From Deltaproteobacteria bacterium RBG_13_43_22 (GTDB lineage: Bacteria > Desulfobacterota > RBG-13-43-22): a DNA stretch of 64,000 bases. The notes beneath the pieces were generated by a model. The model was given only the letters and a program-made list of their open reading frames with translations, was not told the origin of the DNA and ran no database searches. Below are positions 17,266 through 26,690 of the stretch, in pieces (the first letter of the stretch is position 1; each line of letters starts with the position of its first letter). Position numbers and translations under genes: made by a program. The DNA lies in NCBI GenBank assembly GCA_001797675.1, contig MGQB01000015.1:83454-147453 (forward strand), in the 5' to 3' direction.

Positions 17266-17500
17266 AAAATCCAAATCATTTTAGCCCAAATCTGAAGGCT
17301 CAAAGAAACCGCTTATACTTTGAGCTATGAAATACCTACTTCCTGAAATCGTCTAACCTCCATCTTAAAAAAATGGAAGAGTTGAAACCGGGATCAACGA
17401 AATGGACTTTAAGTTTGTTGACTTCTTGTCTATTAAGGAGTAGGAAACTTTTAATAAGTTAAACAAGTTTTCTTGAAGGCAACCTTCTACAAGCGGATTT

Positions 17501-18868
17501 TCACTTTTCTCTCCTAAAAAATAAATAGACCAGGATACCGGCACCAATGGTGACCAGACCCCAGATGGAGGTGATGGGCCGGCTCGTTATGGAAAAGTAG
17601 GCGATCCACAAATTGCCGGCGATGAAAATGATCGGCGTAATCGGATAGCCGAAGGTTTGGTAAGAAGACACCAGGGCCTTTTGTTTCAGCCTGAGGATCA
17701 TCAAACCCAGGACAGTCAGCATGGCAAAGAGGGCCAGTGTGAAACCGATATAGATAAGGAGTTTTTCAAAGGATGATGTCAAGATGAATAGAATGGCAAT
17801 GGCCGCCTGCAGAAAAATGGAAAAGGCCGGCGTTTTATATTTTGGGTTGACCCGTCCGAAAAGTTTGAAAAAGACGCCGTCCTTGGACATGGCATAATAA
17901 ACCCGTGGTCCGGTCAGGATCATGGCACTGAGGGCCGACAAGATGCCTAAGGCGATCGCTCCGCCGAAATAATTACCGACATTTTTCCCAAACAAAGAAA
18001 CCGCCGACACGGCGCCGACTTCCAGGACGCCGCTCATCCTCCCTGCCGGAAGGGCATAGATGTAAACCATATTGAGAAGCAGGTATAAGATTAGGACCAA
18101 CAGCGTGCCGGCGAACAGGGCCACAGGAATATTACTGGACGGATTCTTGATTTCACTGCCGAGATAGGTGGCGGCATTCCAGCCGCTGTAAGCAAAAGAT
18201 ATAAAGATGAGGGAAACGGCAAATTTGCTTTGGAACATGGCCGCCAGTGGTAATTCAACCGAAAAATGAGATAGAGAGCCCTTGCCGAGAAGAAAACCGC
18301 CGGCAATGAAAAGAACAATGATCGCTATTTTGAACGAGGTCAAAGTGTTTTGAACCCGGCTGCCGACCTTGAGGCTGTGATAATGGACTAACGAAAGGAT
18401 AATGATGGCCAGGATGGCCGTTATCTTAATCGGTGAAATCGTAAGAATGGTGAGGCCGGAAATCGTCAGACTGAATTGAGGATGAGCAGGAAGGGGAAAG
18501 ATGCTGCCGCTGTAAGTCGCAAAGGCGATGGCCGAGACGGCAATAGGGGCTGAAAAACCCACCAGCAGAGAGATCCAGCCTGAAAGAAAAGCAATCAACT
18601 TACCAAAACTCTCCCGCAAATAGACATATTCACCTCCTGCTTCCGGGAAGGCAGCCCCCAGTTCCCCATAACAGAGGGCACCGCAGAGGGCGAAAATACC
18701 TCCGATCAGCCAGCAGAGCAGCAAAACCAGGGGATGCCCCAATTCTTGAATGATGAAACCGGAGGTGGTGAAAATACCCGTCCCAATCATGTTGGCCACG
18801 ACAAGAACAGTAGCCGTGAAAAGACCAATCTCTTTTTTAAGACTTTGATTATTCGGGTTATTTTTCAT
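17501..18868 (-). CDS. APC-family amino acid/polyamine permease
   Basis: This integral membrane transporter has 455 aa and about twelve hydrophobic segments. The APC substrate-binding motif in helix 1 is present (ANMIGTGIFTTSG, about 25-37), as is the conserved helix 2-3 loop (GELGAAFPEAGGEYVYLRE, about 68-86). This matches LAT/AdiC/YfnA-like basic or neutral amino acid exchangers. The length is typical. It stands alone, divergent from the methyltransferase gene. The substrate cannot be assigned. Confidence 0.87.
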   Translation of the reverse strand: MKNNPNNQSLKKEIGLFTATVLVVANMIGTGIFTTSGFIIQELGHPLVLLLCWLIGGIFALCGALCYGELGAAFPEAGGEYVYLRESFGKLIAFLSGWISLLVGFSAPIAVSAIAFATYSGSIFPLPAHPQFSLTISGLTILTISPIKITAILAIIILSLVHYHSLKVGSRVQNTLTSFKIAIIVLFIAGGFLLGKGSLSHFSVELPLAAMFQSKFAVSLIFISFAYSGWNAATYLGSEIKNPSSNIPVALFAGTLLVLILYLLLNMVYIYALPAGRMSGVLEVGAVSAVSLFGKNVGNYFGGAIALGILSALSAMILTGPRVYYAMSKDGVFFKLFGRVNPKYKTPAFSIFLQAAIAILFILTSSFEKLLIYIGFTLALFAMLTVLGLMILRLKQKALVSSYQTFGYPITPIIFIAGNLWIAYFSITSRPITSIWGLVTIGAGILVYLFFRREK

Positions 18869-19241
18869 AACGACTATCTTCCGAAAAGTAATAAATATCG
18901 GATATACTGGGCGGCAGAAAATTGGTGTTAAATATGTTGGATGTTCTGGCCCTAATTAATCCCTTCAATGCTCATTTCGTAAATTATTACAATAAGTTAA
19001 TATTTTTATCAAAATTTAAAATAATCTTCAACTCGAAAAAATAAACCTTGACTTGGTATGCGAAATCGGGCATTGATCATTTAAAGAAAAAAGAGAATGT
19101 AGTAATATTTATATCTTAATACAAATATATTCCTAATTGTTATTTATTGTCAATAACGTATAGATTGCTCTAAGACACGTTTAATCTTCAGAATAAACCA
19201 GAATTGAACTCTTATTTCGTAAAATTAAGGAGGACCGTTCT
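18869..19241. other. AT-rich divergent intergenic region
   Basis: This 373-base AT-rich spacer lies between the permease and methyltransferase genes, which point apart. It contains a near-perfect palindrome TTATTGTCAATAA (about 19143-19155) and several AT runs that could serve as promoters. I see no RNA gene or open frame. Confidence 0.4.
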
Positions 19242-20210
19242 ATGATTAAGAAACTGATTATCAGCGTGTTTTCTGCAATATTCCAAATTTTCCTGATTCT
19301 ATCACCAACCCCTTCTTCTGCAATTGATCCGGAAATACCATCTTGGACAGCCGAAGTGGTTGCTGCCCAACGTGCACTTGGCGCTTATGAGGAAGACGTG
19401 AAAGTGCGCAATCCGGACTATCTTGCTGAAAAGTTCATCAGTAAGAGTTTTTGGGATAAATCTCCACTCGAATTAGATGACATGCGCAAGAAGAGATCGG
19501 GGCGACTACGACGATATCTCGATGGTGGGTATTATTTTATGACTGCTCGTACAAAACATTTTGATGCCATTCTGAAAGAAGAAGGAGTCAAAGAAATAAA
19601 ACAAGTTGTTAATTTGGGTGTTGGATATGACACTCGAGCATATCGTTTCCATGACGCCATGCCCAATGTAAAATTTTTTGAATTGGATACGAAAGCCACA
19701 ATTAATCGAAAGAAAGAGATCGTCGCTAAAATATTCGGGGCGCTACCTTCCTATGTTGTCTATATTGCAATTGATTTTGACAAGGAAAGCCTGGAAGATG
19801 CGCTATTGAAAGCAGGTTATGATAAAACCCAAAAAACCCTTTTTATCTGGGAAGGTGTTACTATGTATTTGACTAAGGAAGCAGTGGACGGGACACTGAA
19901 ATTTATTGCGGAACAAAGCGCTCCAGGAAGTTCCGTTGTTTTTGACTACTGTCTTAAATCTGTCATAGAGGGAGATTATTCTGCATATCTATCAGGCCCT
20001 GTAGTAAAACTTTTTGCCAGTCAGGGCGAGCCTTTTGTCTATGGCATTGATCCAAAGAAAATAAGGGATTTTTTGAAAGATAGAAAGCTGGAGTTAATTT
20101 CTGACATAGGACCTGAAGAATTGGAAAAAATGCATCTCATTCGCAGTGATGGAACAGTGTATGGCAAAATGAGCGGCTATGAGAGAATAACTTATGCCGT
20201 TAATAACTAA
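19242..20210 (+). CDS. LCMT-family SAM-dependent methyltransferase with signal-like N-terminus
   Basis: This 322-aa protein is of the leucine carboxyl methyltransferase/PPM-type family. It has SAM motif NLGVGYDTRAYRF (124-136), acidic motif FFELD (145-149) and WEGVTMYL (near 205-212). Bacterial members act on small molecules, and their substrates are mostly unknown. Unusually, the first 27 residues (KKLIISVF...SPTPSSA) look like a Sec signal peptide with a cleavage site before IDPE. An exported SAM enzyme would lack cofactor, so the segment may be a membrane anchor or not used as a signal. The ATG follows AAGGAGG. It is more AT-rich than its neighbours, which hints at transfer. Confidence 0.78.
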   Translation: MIKKLIISVFSAIFQIFLILSPTPSSAIDPEIPSWTAEVVAAQRALGAYEEDVKVRNPDYLAEKFISKSFWDKSPLELDDMRKKRSGRLRRYLDGGYYFMTARTKHFDAILKEEGVKEIKQVVNLGVGYDTRAYRFHDAMPNVKFFELDTKATINRKKEIVAKIFGALPSYVVYIAIDFDKESLEDALLKAGYDKTQKTLFIWEGVTMYLTKEAVDGTLKFIAEQSAPGSSVVFDYCLKSVIEGDYSAYLSGPVVKLFASQGEPFVYGIDPKKIRDFLKDRKLELISDIGPEELEKMHLIRSDGTVYGKMSGYERITYAVNN

Positions 20211-20227
20211 TAAACAATAATGAATTG

Positions 20228-20522
20228 GCCCCTCAAAAATTGGACGTTGTGATAAGCTCTGATTTGGCCCAATAGGAACGATTACACTTCAATTTCAAGG
20301 CCAGTGTGGTCTAACCATTTCTCCCATATTTCTTTTAGTAATCGGTAAATTCTTTAGGCCTTGGTTCTGAGAAGTAGTAGGTGTAAGTGCCAGCTGCGAG
20401 TTATATTGAGAATGACTGTTAGATCAAATATTATGCAGATTATTTAAGCTTTCAGCCCCCCGCCGGTTTTCTTATTACGAGCAACTCAAGTCCTTTTTCC
20501 TTGAAACAAAAAGACATCTTTT
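20228..20522 (-). pseudogene. Decayed insertion-sequence-like stretch
   Basis: The block contains fragments of a minus-strand coding sequence with frame disruptions. One frame reads DLTVILNITRSWHLHLLLL and, after an internal TAA, LLKEIWEKWLDHTGLEIEV before TAA at 20282-20284. A parallel frame carries SEPRPKEFTDY, suggesting an indel. Beyond its 3' side, GGCCCCTCAAAAATTGGAC (about 20232-20250) resembles the terminal repeat of some IS3-like elements. A short open frame also exists at about 20455-20512. I cannot name the original gene. It is an old mobile-element remnant at best. Confidence 0.35.
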
Positions 20523-22001
20523 TTATTCCTCAATCTGCCAGATAGTCCCCCGGGGAGAATCTTTTAGAAGAATGTTCATTTCCACAAGGCGTTCTCTTAG
20601 ACCATCGGCCCTGGCCCAATCCTTTTCTTTCCGAGCCTGGTTCCGTTCGGCAATAAGCCTCTCAATGGTTTCGGCCGACAAGCCTTTCTTATTGAGAAGT
20701 CTCGTTTTTTCCTGATCCAAAAAATCTTGCGGCGGCCGGGTCAGGATTCCCAACAGTTGACCGTATTGTTTCAACAGTCCGGCGGCCCGGTTAAATGGAT
20801 CGGCAAGGCCTTTTAATTCTTTTGGACGCACGGTATCCATCGTCCTGTTAAGCTGCCTGGTCAATTCATACATGTGCCCGATGGCCTGGGCCGTATTAAA
20901 ATCATCTTCCAGGGCTTGTTGAAAATTTTCCTTGAATCTTCCGACTGCCTCTTCTGCTTCTTTGATCCGTTCCGAAACCAAGGGTTCATTCCCTTTATTT
21001 TGGAGCCGGTCTTCCGGATGTTCCAGATCTTTCAACAGGGTATAGAACCGGTTTAGTCCCATCTGGGCTTCCTGCATGGCTTGATCTGAATAATCCAAAG
21101 GCGATCGATAATGGCGGGAAAGCAGCAGGAGGCGTATCGCTTCCGGATAAAACCGCCGGACCATTTCCTGGATGGTCAAAAAATTCCCCAGGGACTTGGA
21201 CATCTTTTCTCCCTGGATAGTCACAAAGCCGTTGTGAATCCAGTAACGGGCCAGAGGTTTACAGGAAACAGCCATGGACTGGGCCAGCTCGTTTTCATGA
21301 TGAGGGAAAATCAGATCCTTTCCGCCGCCATGAATATCAAAGGTCTCCCCTAAGTAACGGGAACTCATAGCCGAGCATTCGATGTGCCAGCCCGGACGGC
21401 CGGGTCCCCAGGGGCTGTCCCAGACCGGTTCACCGGGCTTCCCTTTCTTCCACAGGGCAAAGTCCATGGGATGGTGTTTGCGGGGGTCCACTTCGATCCT
21501 GGCCCCAGCCTGCATCTCTTCCAGAGTACGATGGGAGAGGGCGCCGTAAGCAGAGAATTTTTCCACGGCAAAAAAAACATCCCCTTCCACCATATAGGCG
21601 GCTTTTTGGTCGACAAGTTTCTGAACCAGGCCGATAATCTCCGGGATATGGAGGGTGGCCCGGGGTTCGAAGTCCGGTGTTAAAACCCCCAGAACCTTCA
21701 TGTCGTCTTCAAATTCTTGGATATACTTTTCAGCCAGCGTTTTAGGGTCCACTTCCTCTTGCCGGGCACGGGCAATGATCTTATCGTCGATGTCGGTAAA
21801 GTTGCGCACATAGGTAACCTGAAAACCCTTGAAACGCAACAAGCGGACCATGACGTCAAAAACAATCATGGACCTGGCATGACCGATATGACAACTGTCA
21901 TAAACGGTGACCCCGCAGACATAGATGCCCACCTGAGGAGGATTCAAAGGGTCAAAAGGTTCTTTTTGTTTGGTTTGAGAATTATATATTTTCAGGGGCA
22001 T
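20523..22001 (-). CDS. cysS: Cysteinyl-tRNA synthetase
   Basis: This cytoplasmic class I synthetase charges tRNA-Cys. It has 492 aa from the chosen ATG. HIGH is at 38-41 and KMSKS at 266-270; zinc ligands are Cys29, Cys209, His234 and Glu238. The start is set at the universally conserved N-terminus (MPLKIYN) with AAGGA about 10 bases upstream; the frame is open further up but reads through repeat DNA. It is last in an ispD-ispF-cysS run, a frequent arrangement in bacteria, separated from ispF by a heptad-repeat hairpin. Confidence 0.96.
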   Translation of the reverse strand: MPLKIYNSQTKQKEPFDPLNPPQVGIYVCGVTVYDSCHIGHARSMIVFDVMVRLLRFKGFQVTYVRNFTDIDDKIIARARQEEVDPKTLAEKYIQEFEDDMKVLGVLTPDFEPRATLHIPEIIGLVQKLVDQKAAYMVEGDVFFAVEKFSAYGALSHRTLEEMQAGARIEVDPRKHHPMDFALWKKGKPGEPVWDSPWGPGRPGWHIECSAMSSRYLGETFDIHGGGKDLIFPHHENELAQSMAVSCKPLARYWIHNGFVTIQGEKMSKSLGNFLTIQEMVRRFYPEAIRLLLLSRHYRSPLDYSDQAMQEAQMGLNRFYTLLKDLEHPEDRLQNKGNEPLVSERIKEAEEAVGRFKENFQQALEDDFNTAQAIGHMYELTRQLNRTMDTVRPKELKGLADPFNRAAGLLKQYGQLLGILTRPPQDFLDQEKTRLLNKKGLSAETIERLIAERNQARKEKDWARADGLRERLVEMNILLKDSPRGTIWQIEE

Positions 22002-22022
22002 GATTCCAATGATCCTTTTCAA

Positions 22023-22122
22023 AAGCCGATACTGGATTCTTGATGCTGGATGTAGAGTTGGCATCAAGGATCCCGTATCAGTTTTTAGTTTTATCCAGTA
22101 TCCAGTATCAAGTATCGGCCTT
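22023..22122. repeat. Heptad-word hairpin between ispF and cysS
   Basis: The left arm is a run of 7-base words of the form GATNNTN (for example GATACTG, GATTCTT, GATGCTG). The right arm has the complementary words ATCCAGT, ATCCAGT and ATCAAGT. Outer ends (GCCGATACT and AGTATCGGC) pair perfectly. The right arm includes the last codons and stop of ispF. Confidence 0.75.
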
Positions 22123-22596
22123 TACCAACAGCACCACGGCATAAGCCGCAATCCCTTCCTGACGGCCGGCAAAACCCAGTCCTTCCGAAGTTGTGGCTTT
22201 AATACTGATTTGATCGGCAGGCACTTGTAATACTGGGGCCAAAACGGTCTGCATTTTTTGCACATGAGGTGCCAGCTTGGGCTCTTGGGCCACCACCGTG
22301 GAATCCACGTTCCCGACCCTATATCCTTTCTGATGGATTAAGAATATGATTCTCTCCAAAAGCCGCAGGCTGGAAATCCCTTTATATCGGGGATCCGAAT
22401 CCGGGAAGAGACGGCCCAAATCTCCAAGACCCACGGCCCCTAAAAGGGCATCCCCAAGGGCATGACTTAATACATCCGCATCCGAATGCCCGGCCAGACC
22501 TTGATGAAAGGGGATCTCGATTCCGCCTAAAATCAAGGGCCTTTCCGAGACCAAGCGATGGACATCATAGCCAACGCCCATACGGAACATAGACAT
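22108..22596 (-). CDS. ispF: 2-C-methyl-D-erythritol 2,4-cyclodiphosphate synthase
   Basis: This enzyme of the non-mevalonate isoprenoid pathway cyclises CDP-methylerythritol 2-phosphate with loss of CMP. It has 162 aa, normal length. The metal-binding GYDVH is at 9-13, HSDADVLSHA carries the substrate-binding and metal-binding region, and the C-terminal segment KATTSEGLGFAGR is conserved. Its ATG overlaps the ispD TAA by one base, so the two are coupled. Its final codons form part of the adjacent hairpin repeat. Confidence 0.96.
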   Translation of the reverse strand: MSMFRMGVGYDVHRLVSERPLILGGIEIPFHQGLAGHSDADVLSHALGDALLGAVGLGDLGRLFPDSDPRYKGISSLRLLERIIFLIHQKGYRVGNVDSTVVAQEPKLAPHVQKMQTVLAPVLQVPADQISIKATTSEGLGFAGRQEGIAAYAVVLLVKADT

Positions 22597-23291
22597 TATT
22601 TTCCTCTTTTCACTCTGGAAAGGAGGGTCTCGGCCAAGGCCAGATCCTCAGGAGTGGTAATTTTTATATTGGAATAATCCCCTGTAACCAGAGTGACCGG
22701 ATGTCCCAGCCTTTCCACCAGAGAGGCGTCGTCCGTAGCCAGGATATCGTCCTGATGGGCCTTTTGATAGGCCTTCATCAGCAAGGGAAATTGGAAGGTT
22801 TGAGGGGTTTGAGCCAGCCAGATTTCCTCCCGGGGCAGGGTCTGAATCTTTTTCCCCAAAGCCGCCCTTTTGACCGTATCCCTTGACAAAACGGCTACAA
22901 CCGCCGCACCGTTCTTTTGGGCTGTTTCAATACTTTGAGTGATTAGTCGGCGGGTGATAAGAGGACGGACCCCGTCATGGACGACAACGATTGCGCAATC
23001 AGAACGAATGGCCTTAAGACCGTTCCAAACCGAAAGTTGACGGATCTTCCCGCCCCGGACCACCTTAAAGACTTTTTTGAAGTGATAACGTTCAACAATG
23101 TCCTTTTGCACCATATCCATTTGGTCCTGGGGTACAATGATATAGATTCCGTCTATAGCGGAACAATCCTCAAAGACTTGCAGGGTCTGGGCCAAAATAG
23201 GTTTACCGCCCAAGGAGAGGTATTGTTTGGGGATTGAGGATTGCATGCGATGGCCTTTTCCGGCCGCTGTAATAAGGGCGATGGTTTTCAA
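22596..23291 (-). CDS. ispD: 2-C-methyl-D-erythritol 4-phosphate cytidylyltransferase
   Basis: This enzyme transfers CMP from CTP to methylerythritol 4-phosphate, the step two before IspF in the pathway. It has 231 aa. The nucleotide-binding N-terminus is LITAAGKGHRM, followed by conserved VHDGVRPL (near 107-114) and TDDASLVERLG near residue 187. It overlaps ispF by one base. The gene upstream is the RNase P RNA, separated by a repeat hairpin. Confidence 0.95.
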   Translation of the reverse strand: MKTIALITAAGKGHRMQSSIPKQYLSLGGKPILAQTLQVFEDCSAIDGIYIIVPQDQMDMVQKDIVERYHFKKVFKVVRGGKIRQLSVWNGLKAIRSDCAIVVVHDGVRPLITRRLITQSIETAQKNGAAVVAVLSRDTVKRAALGKKIQTLPREEIWLAQTPQTFQFPLLMKAYQKAHQDDILATDDASLVERLGHPVTLVTGDYSNIKITTPEDLALAETLLSRVKRGK

Positions 23292-23309
23292 GAATATTCC
23301 TCAGGTCTA

Positions 23310-23405
23310 AAGGAGTCCAGGATTCAAGGGGTCAAGGACCGCACGGCGGAGTGAAAGGGATGGAAGTAAAAACCCTTGAACCCTCGAATCCTGGACTCCT
23401 TGAAC
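23310..23405. repeat. Octad/heptad-word hairpin between rnpB and ispD
   Basis: The left arm has words such as GGATTCAA and GGGGTCAA; the right arm has CCTTGAA and TCCTGGA, and the two pair. Its centre (ACCGCACGGCGGAGTGAAAG) recurs inverted in the hairpin at 34615-34705, so these two share sequence as well as architecture. Confidence 0.7.
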
Positions 23406-23420
23406 CCTTTTATAATAACC

Positions 23421-23843
<423 letters not shown>

Positions 23844-23857
23844 TCTTTAAAGAAAAA

Positions 23858-23962
23858 GGTGACGCGTGACAAGGGTCAAGAAAATTCCTTAACCATTTTT
23901 TATTCAGTTTTTTCTTTCCACCTGCCACTGGTCACTTTTCACTATTTGTTCCCGTCACCCGT
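23858..23962. repeat. Heptad-word hairpin between rnhA and rnpB
   Basis: Words such as GTGACGC and GTGACAA on the left are matched by GGTCACT, CGTCACC and CGTCATT on the right. The right arm overlaps the last codons of rnhA, and the left arm covers the predicted rnpB -35 region. Confidence 0.6.
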
Positions 23963-24391
23963 CATTTTTCTTTTTATGGCCTCATTGGCCATTCGATCGG
24001 CTTCCCGGTTTTTTTCTCTTGGAATATGTATTATATCATACTTTAAAAATTTCATCAAAAGGTCTTGAACCTGACGAAAAAAAAACGACAGCCTTGGATT
24101 TTTTACCCGGTATTGTCCGTTTAATTGGCGAACCAACAATTCCGAATCCATATAAATCCGGATCTCTTGGATTCCACAAAATAAGGCTTGTTGAAGTCCC
24201 AGGATCAGGGCCTGATATTCGGCCTCGTTATTGGTGGCCTGTCCCAAAAATTTACACTCTTTAACCGAACCGGAATCTTGACCGTTTGTCAACACCCACC
24301 CGGCTCCTGCCGGCCCTGGATTTCCTTTGGAGGCCCCATCGGTAAAGAGCTGCCAGGGAGGTGAGTCGGTTCTATTCTTTTTCGTCGGCAA
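23942..24391 (-). CDS. rnhA: Ribonuclease HI
   Basis: This enzyme degrades the RNA strand of RNA-DNA hybrids. It has about 149 aa from the chosen TTG. The catalytic carboxylates lie in FTDGASKGNPGPAG, NNEAEYQAL, YMDSELLVRQL and READRMAN, in the usual order. This is the shorter type that lacks the basic protrusion of the E. coli enzyme. The TTG at 24391 has AAGAGGA about 8 bases upstream. A GTG at 24415 and an ATG much further up, inside the neighbouring gene, are less likely. It begins immediately after the zinc-ribbon gene (stop at 24396) and may be coupled to it. Confidence 0.88.
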   Translation of the reverse strand: MPTKKNRTDSPPWQLFTDGASKGNPGPAGAGWVLTNGQDSGSVKECKFLGQATNNEAEYQALILGLQQALFCGIQEIRIYMDSELLVRQLNGQYRVKNPRLSFFFRQVQDLLMKFLKYDIIHIPREKNREADRMANEAIKRKMTGDGNK

Positions 24392-24395
24392 AAAA

Positions 24396-25121
24396 TTAGT
24401 CCTCTTTGTTTCCACTCGGTCCGACCAAATAAAGGATCCGAAGACAACTGGGGCAAGTAATAATTCGGTCCCTGCGATGAAGTTCATTAAACAATTGAGG
24501 CGGGATATGCATATGGCAACCCAGGCAGGCCGCATCTTTGACCCCGGCCACCGCTAGGCCTTTTAAACGGTCCTTTAAAAATTCATATTGCCTTAAAAGA
24601 GCGGAATCCATTCGAGAACTCAGTTCAATTCTCTTCCGGTTCAGTTCTGAAAGTTGTTTCTCATGCTCCTGCCCTTCTTTTTCCAACTGATCTTTCTGGA
24701 GTTTTCCTTCACTGACCTTATCTTCAAGGTTATTTTTCAAGGTTTTTTCTTTTCCGGCCCCTTCTTCCACCTTCTCTAACAGTTCCAATAACCGGTCTTC
24801 TTTGCCGGATTTAGCCTTTTTTAATTCGTCGATCTCGGTCAACATGGCCTTATATTCTTTATTGGTCTTGACTTCCATCAATTTGACCTGGCTCTTTTTG
24901 ATCCTTTGATCAAAATCTTCAACTTCCCCCTCAAGGATTTTTCGCTGTTTTTTTGTTTCTTCCATCTCCCGGACAAAGGCTTCAAAGGTGCTCTGGACTT
25001 GTTGGGTTTCCTGATCAATTTGTTTTATTTTCCTGGGATTTTCTTCGATGGTTAAAAGAATATGCTGAAGGGTCTTATCAATCTGCTGTAATTCGATCAA
25101 AAAGTTCAACTGTTCTAGCAT
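24396..25121 (-). CDS. Coiled-coil protein with C-terminal C4 zinc ribbon (DUF164/CT398-like)
   Basis: The 241-aa protein is largely a long coiled-coil hairpin (about 10-185), rich in Glu, Lys and Leu. It ends in a zinc ribbon with CLGC (near 202) and CPSC (near 225). The family is widespread and often lies beside rnhA and a Nif3-like gene, as here. A role in nucleic-acid or secretion processes has been suggested, but the function is not established. The ATG start sits 18 bases above a spacer with a hairpin. It forms a minus-strand run with the Nif3-like gene upstream and rnhA downstream. Confidence 0.85.
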   Translation of the reverse strand: MLEQLNFLIELQQIDKTLQHILLTIEENPRKIKQIDQETQQVQSTFEAFVREMEETKKQRKILEGEVEDFDQRIKKSQVKLMEVKTNKEYKAMLTEIDELKKAKSGKEDRLLELLEKVEEGAGKEKTLKNNLEDKVSEGKLQKDQLEKEGQEHEKQLSELNRKRIELSSRMDSALLRQYEFLKDRLKGLAVAGVKDAACLGCHMHIPPQLFNELHRRDRIITCPSCLRILYLVGPSGNKED

Positions 25122-25139
25122 GGGATCTCCAAAATTAAA

Positions 25140-25235
25140 ATTATGGGAGGCGATGGGCTATGGGCCAGGGGCAATAGGGTTAAAGGTTTTCCGGATTACT
25201 TTTTCCCAAAGCCTATTGCCCTTTTTCGTTAAAGT
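25140..25235. repeat. Heptad-word hairpin between the Nif3-like and zinc-ribbon genes
   Basis: Left-arm words are GGCGATG, GGCTATG, GGCCAGG and GGCAATA; the right arm is AGCCTATTGCCC, which pairs with GGGCAATAGGGTT. Confidence 0.65.
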
Positions 25236-25246
25236 CTATATTCATG

Positions 25247-26365
25247 TTAAAAATAAGTCAGGTACGGATCGCCTGGTTGCATATCCTCCAGGACTTCTAT
25301 CCCCCAATCCTCAGCCTGGTTTGCTTCCCTTAAAACACGCGCCAACACGGGGACCACCCATTTTTCCGATGGGTAATGACCGATCTCAATCAGCGTCAGT
25401 CCCTGCCCTTGGTAAGACACAATCGGATGATAGCCTATCTCTCCGCAAATAAAAATCTCCGCACCTGCCGACAAAGCCCCCGAGATCAATGTGCTTCCCG
25501 ATCCTCCACAAACGGCTGCCTTTCGGACCATGCGGGGAATCGGTCCACTGGCCCGCACTTGAGGAGTTTCAACCTCCTGTTTCAGGCGCTGGATTAAAGC
25601 TTCCCAGGAAATAGGAGGATCAAAGTGTCCCACCCTTCCTAACCCCACCTCAGGGGAAGGATTTTCAACCGGAAAAATATCATAGGCCATTTCTTCATAA
25701 GGATGGGCGGAGCGGATCTTCTCGATCAGTTCAAGGACATTAACCCTCTGAGTCAAAACCTCCAAACGCCATTCCGAAACCCTTTCAAACTTGTCAACCT
25801 CTCCAAGAAACGGATGACTGCCGATTTCGGCCTTAAAAGTCCCTTCCCCTCGGGATTTGAAGGTACATAACCGATAAGAACCTATCCGGCCTGCTTTCTT
25901 TTCATCCAGGACCTTCATAATTTTTTCTTCGTAGCCTATGGGAATAAAAACGACCAGCTTGACCAAGTCATGAAAACGCTTTTCAATGGGTCCAAGGTCG
26001 ATCAACCCCAGACGCTGGGCCAAAGCCGCGCTGACCCCATCCGGTGCGGCATCCAGGTTGGTATGGGCGACCAGAAGGGCCATGTCCGCTTTGGCCATCC
26101 GTAAAGCGGTTAGACCGATTTCTTGATTGCTGTTCAGGGAATAAACCGGCTGAAAAAAAAGGGGGTGATGGCAGATCATCAAACGCAGGTCGTTTTGAAC
26201 GGCCCAGGAAACGGAACGGGGTGTAGCTTCCAAAGATATCCCGATTCGTTCAACTGGTTGTTCGGGATCTCCTAATTGAAGACCGATATGATCCCAGTTT
26301 TCGGCCCAACTCACCGGGAATCGGGCCTCCATCCATTTTTGGATATCCCTGACTTTAATAGGCAT
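25247..26365 (-). CDS. Nif3-like dinuclear metal centre hydrolase family protein
   Basis: This 372-aa protein is of the NIF3/GTP cyclohydrolase I type 2-like family. The metal-binding motifs are ICHHPLFF (near 78-85), VAHTNLDA (near 106-113), and near the C-terminus VCGGSGSTL and EIGHYPSE. A central insertion (about 135-235) matches the PII-like domain found in longer family members. Proteins of this family form toroidal hexamers, and the cellular role is not settled. It is followed by the zinc-ribbon gene and rnhA. Confidence 0.88.
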   Translation of the reverse strand: MPIKVRDIQKWMEARFPVSWAENWDHIGLQLGDPEQPVERIGISLEATPRSVSWAVQNDLRLMICHHPLFFQPVYSLNSNQEIGLTALRMAKADMALLVAHTNLDAAPDGVSAALAQRLGLIDLGPIEKRFHDLVKLVVFIPIGYEEKIMKVLDEKKAGRIGSYRLCTFKSRGEGTFKAEIGSHPFLGEVDKFERVSEWRLEVLTQRVNVLELIEKIRSAHPYEEMAYDIFPVENPSPEVGLGRVGHFDPPISWEALIQRLKQEVETPQVRASGPIPRMVRKAAVCGGSGSTLISGALSAGAEIFICGEIGYHPIVSYQGQGLTLIEIGHYPSEKWVVPVLARVLREANQAEDWGIEVLEDMQPGDPYLTYF

Positions 26366-26371
26366 CTATAA

Positions 26372-26411
26372 TAAAAAAAGGGTGCAGACCCGTCGGGTGC
26401 ACCCTTTTTTT
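26372..26411. terminator. Bidirectional rho-independent terminator
   Basis: The GC-rich stem GGGTGCAGACCC / GGGTGCACCC (26380-26405) is flanked by seven A on the left and seven T on the right, so a U-tract follows it on either strand. It lies between the CAU tRNA and the Nif3-like gene and would end transcripts of the tRNA on the minus strand. Confidence 0.8.
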
Positions 26412-26495
26412 ACCTCCAAACATTGGGGGTTTGACAGTTAAGATTTTTCTGGTTCCCATAAGAACAAAGAATACATTTTCCCTGTGCATCGGATC

Positions 26496-26571
26496 TGGTG
26501 GGCCCACCTGGCCTCGAACCAGGGACCTTCCGGTTATGAGCCGGTGGCTCTTCCAACTGAGCTATGGGCCC
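26496..26571 (-). tRNA. tRNA with CAU anticodon (elongator Met, or Ile2 if lysidine-modified)
   Basis: The 76-base cloverleaf includes an encoded CCA. The acceptor GGGCCCA pairs with TGGGCCC, the anticodon loop is CTCATAA (anticodon CAU) and the T arm is GGTTCGAGGC. There is no initiator-type mismatch at position 1-72, so it is not the initiator. Elongator Met and Ile2 (k2C-modified CAU) cannot be separated safely by eye. It lies between rpoD and a bidirectional terminator. Confidence 0.9.
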
Positions 26572-26690
26572 TTACCTTATTATGAAATTAAAATTTTAAT
26601 TATATTTAATTTTTTTATTGATGTCAATATAGAACAGCAATAATTTCAAATCAGCAATTCGTGTTAAAACAAGCCATCCAAGGAACCCTC

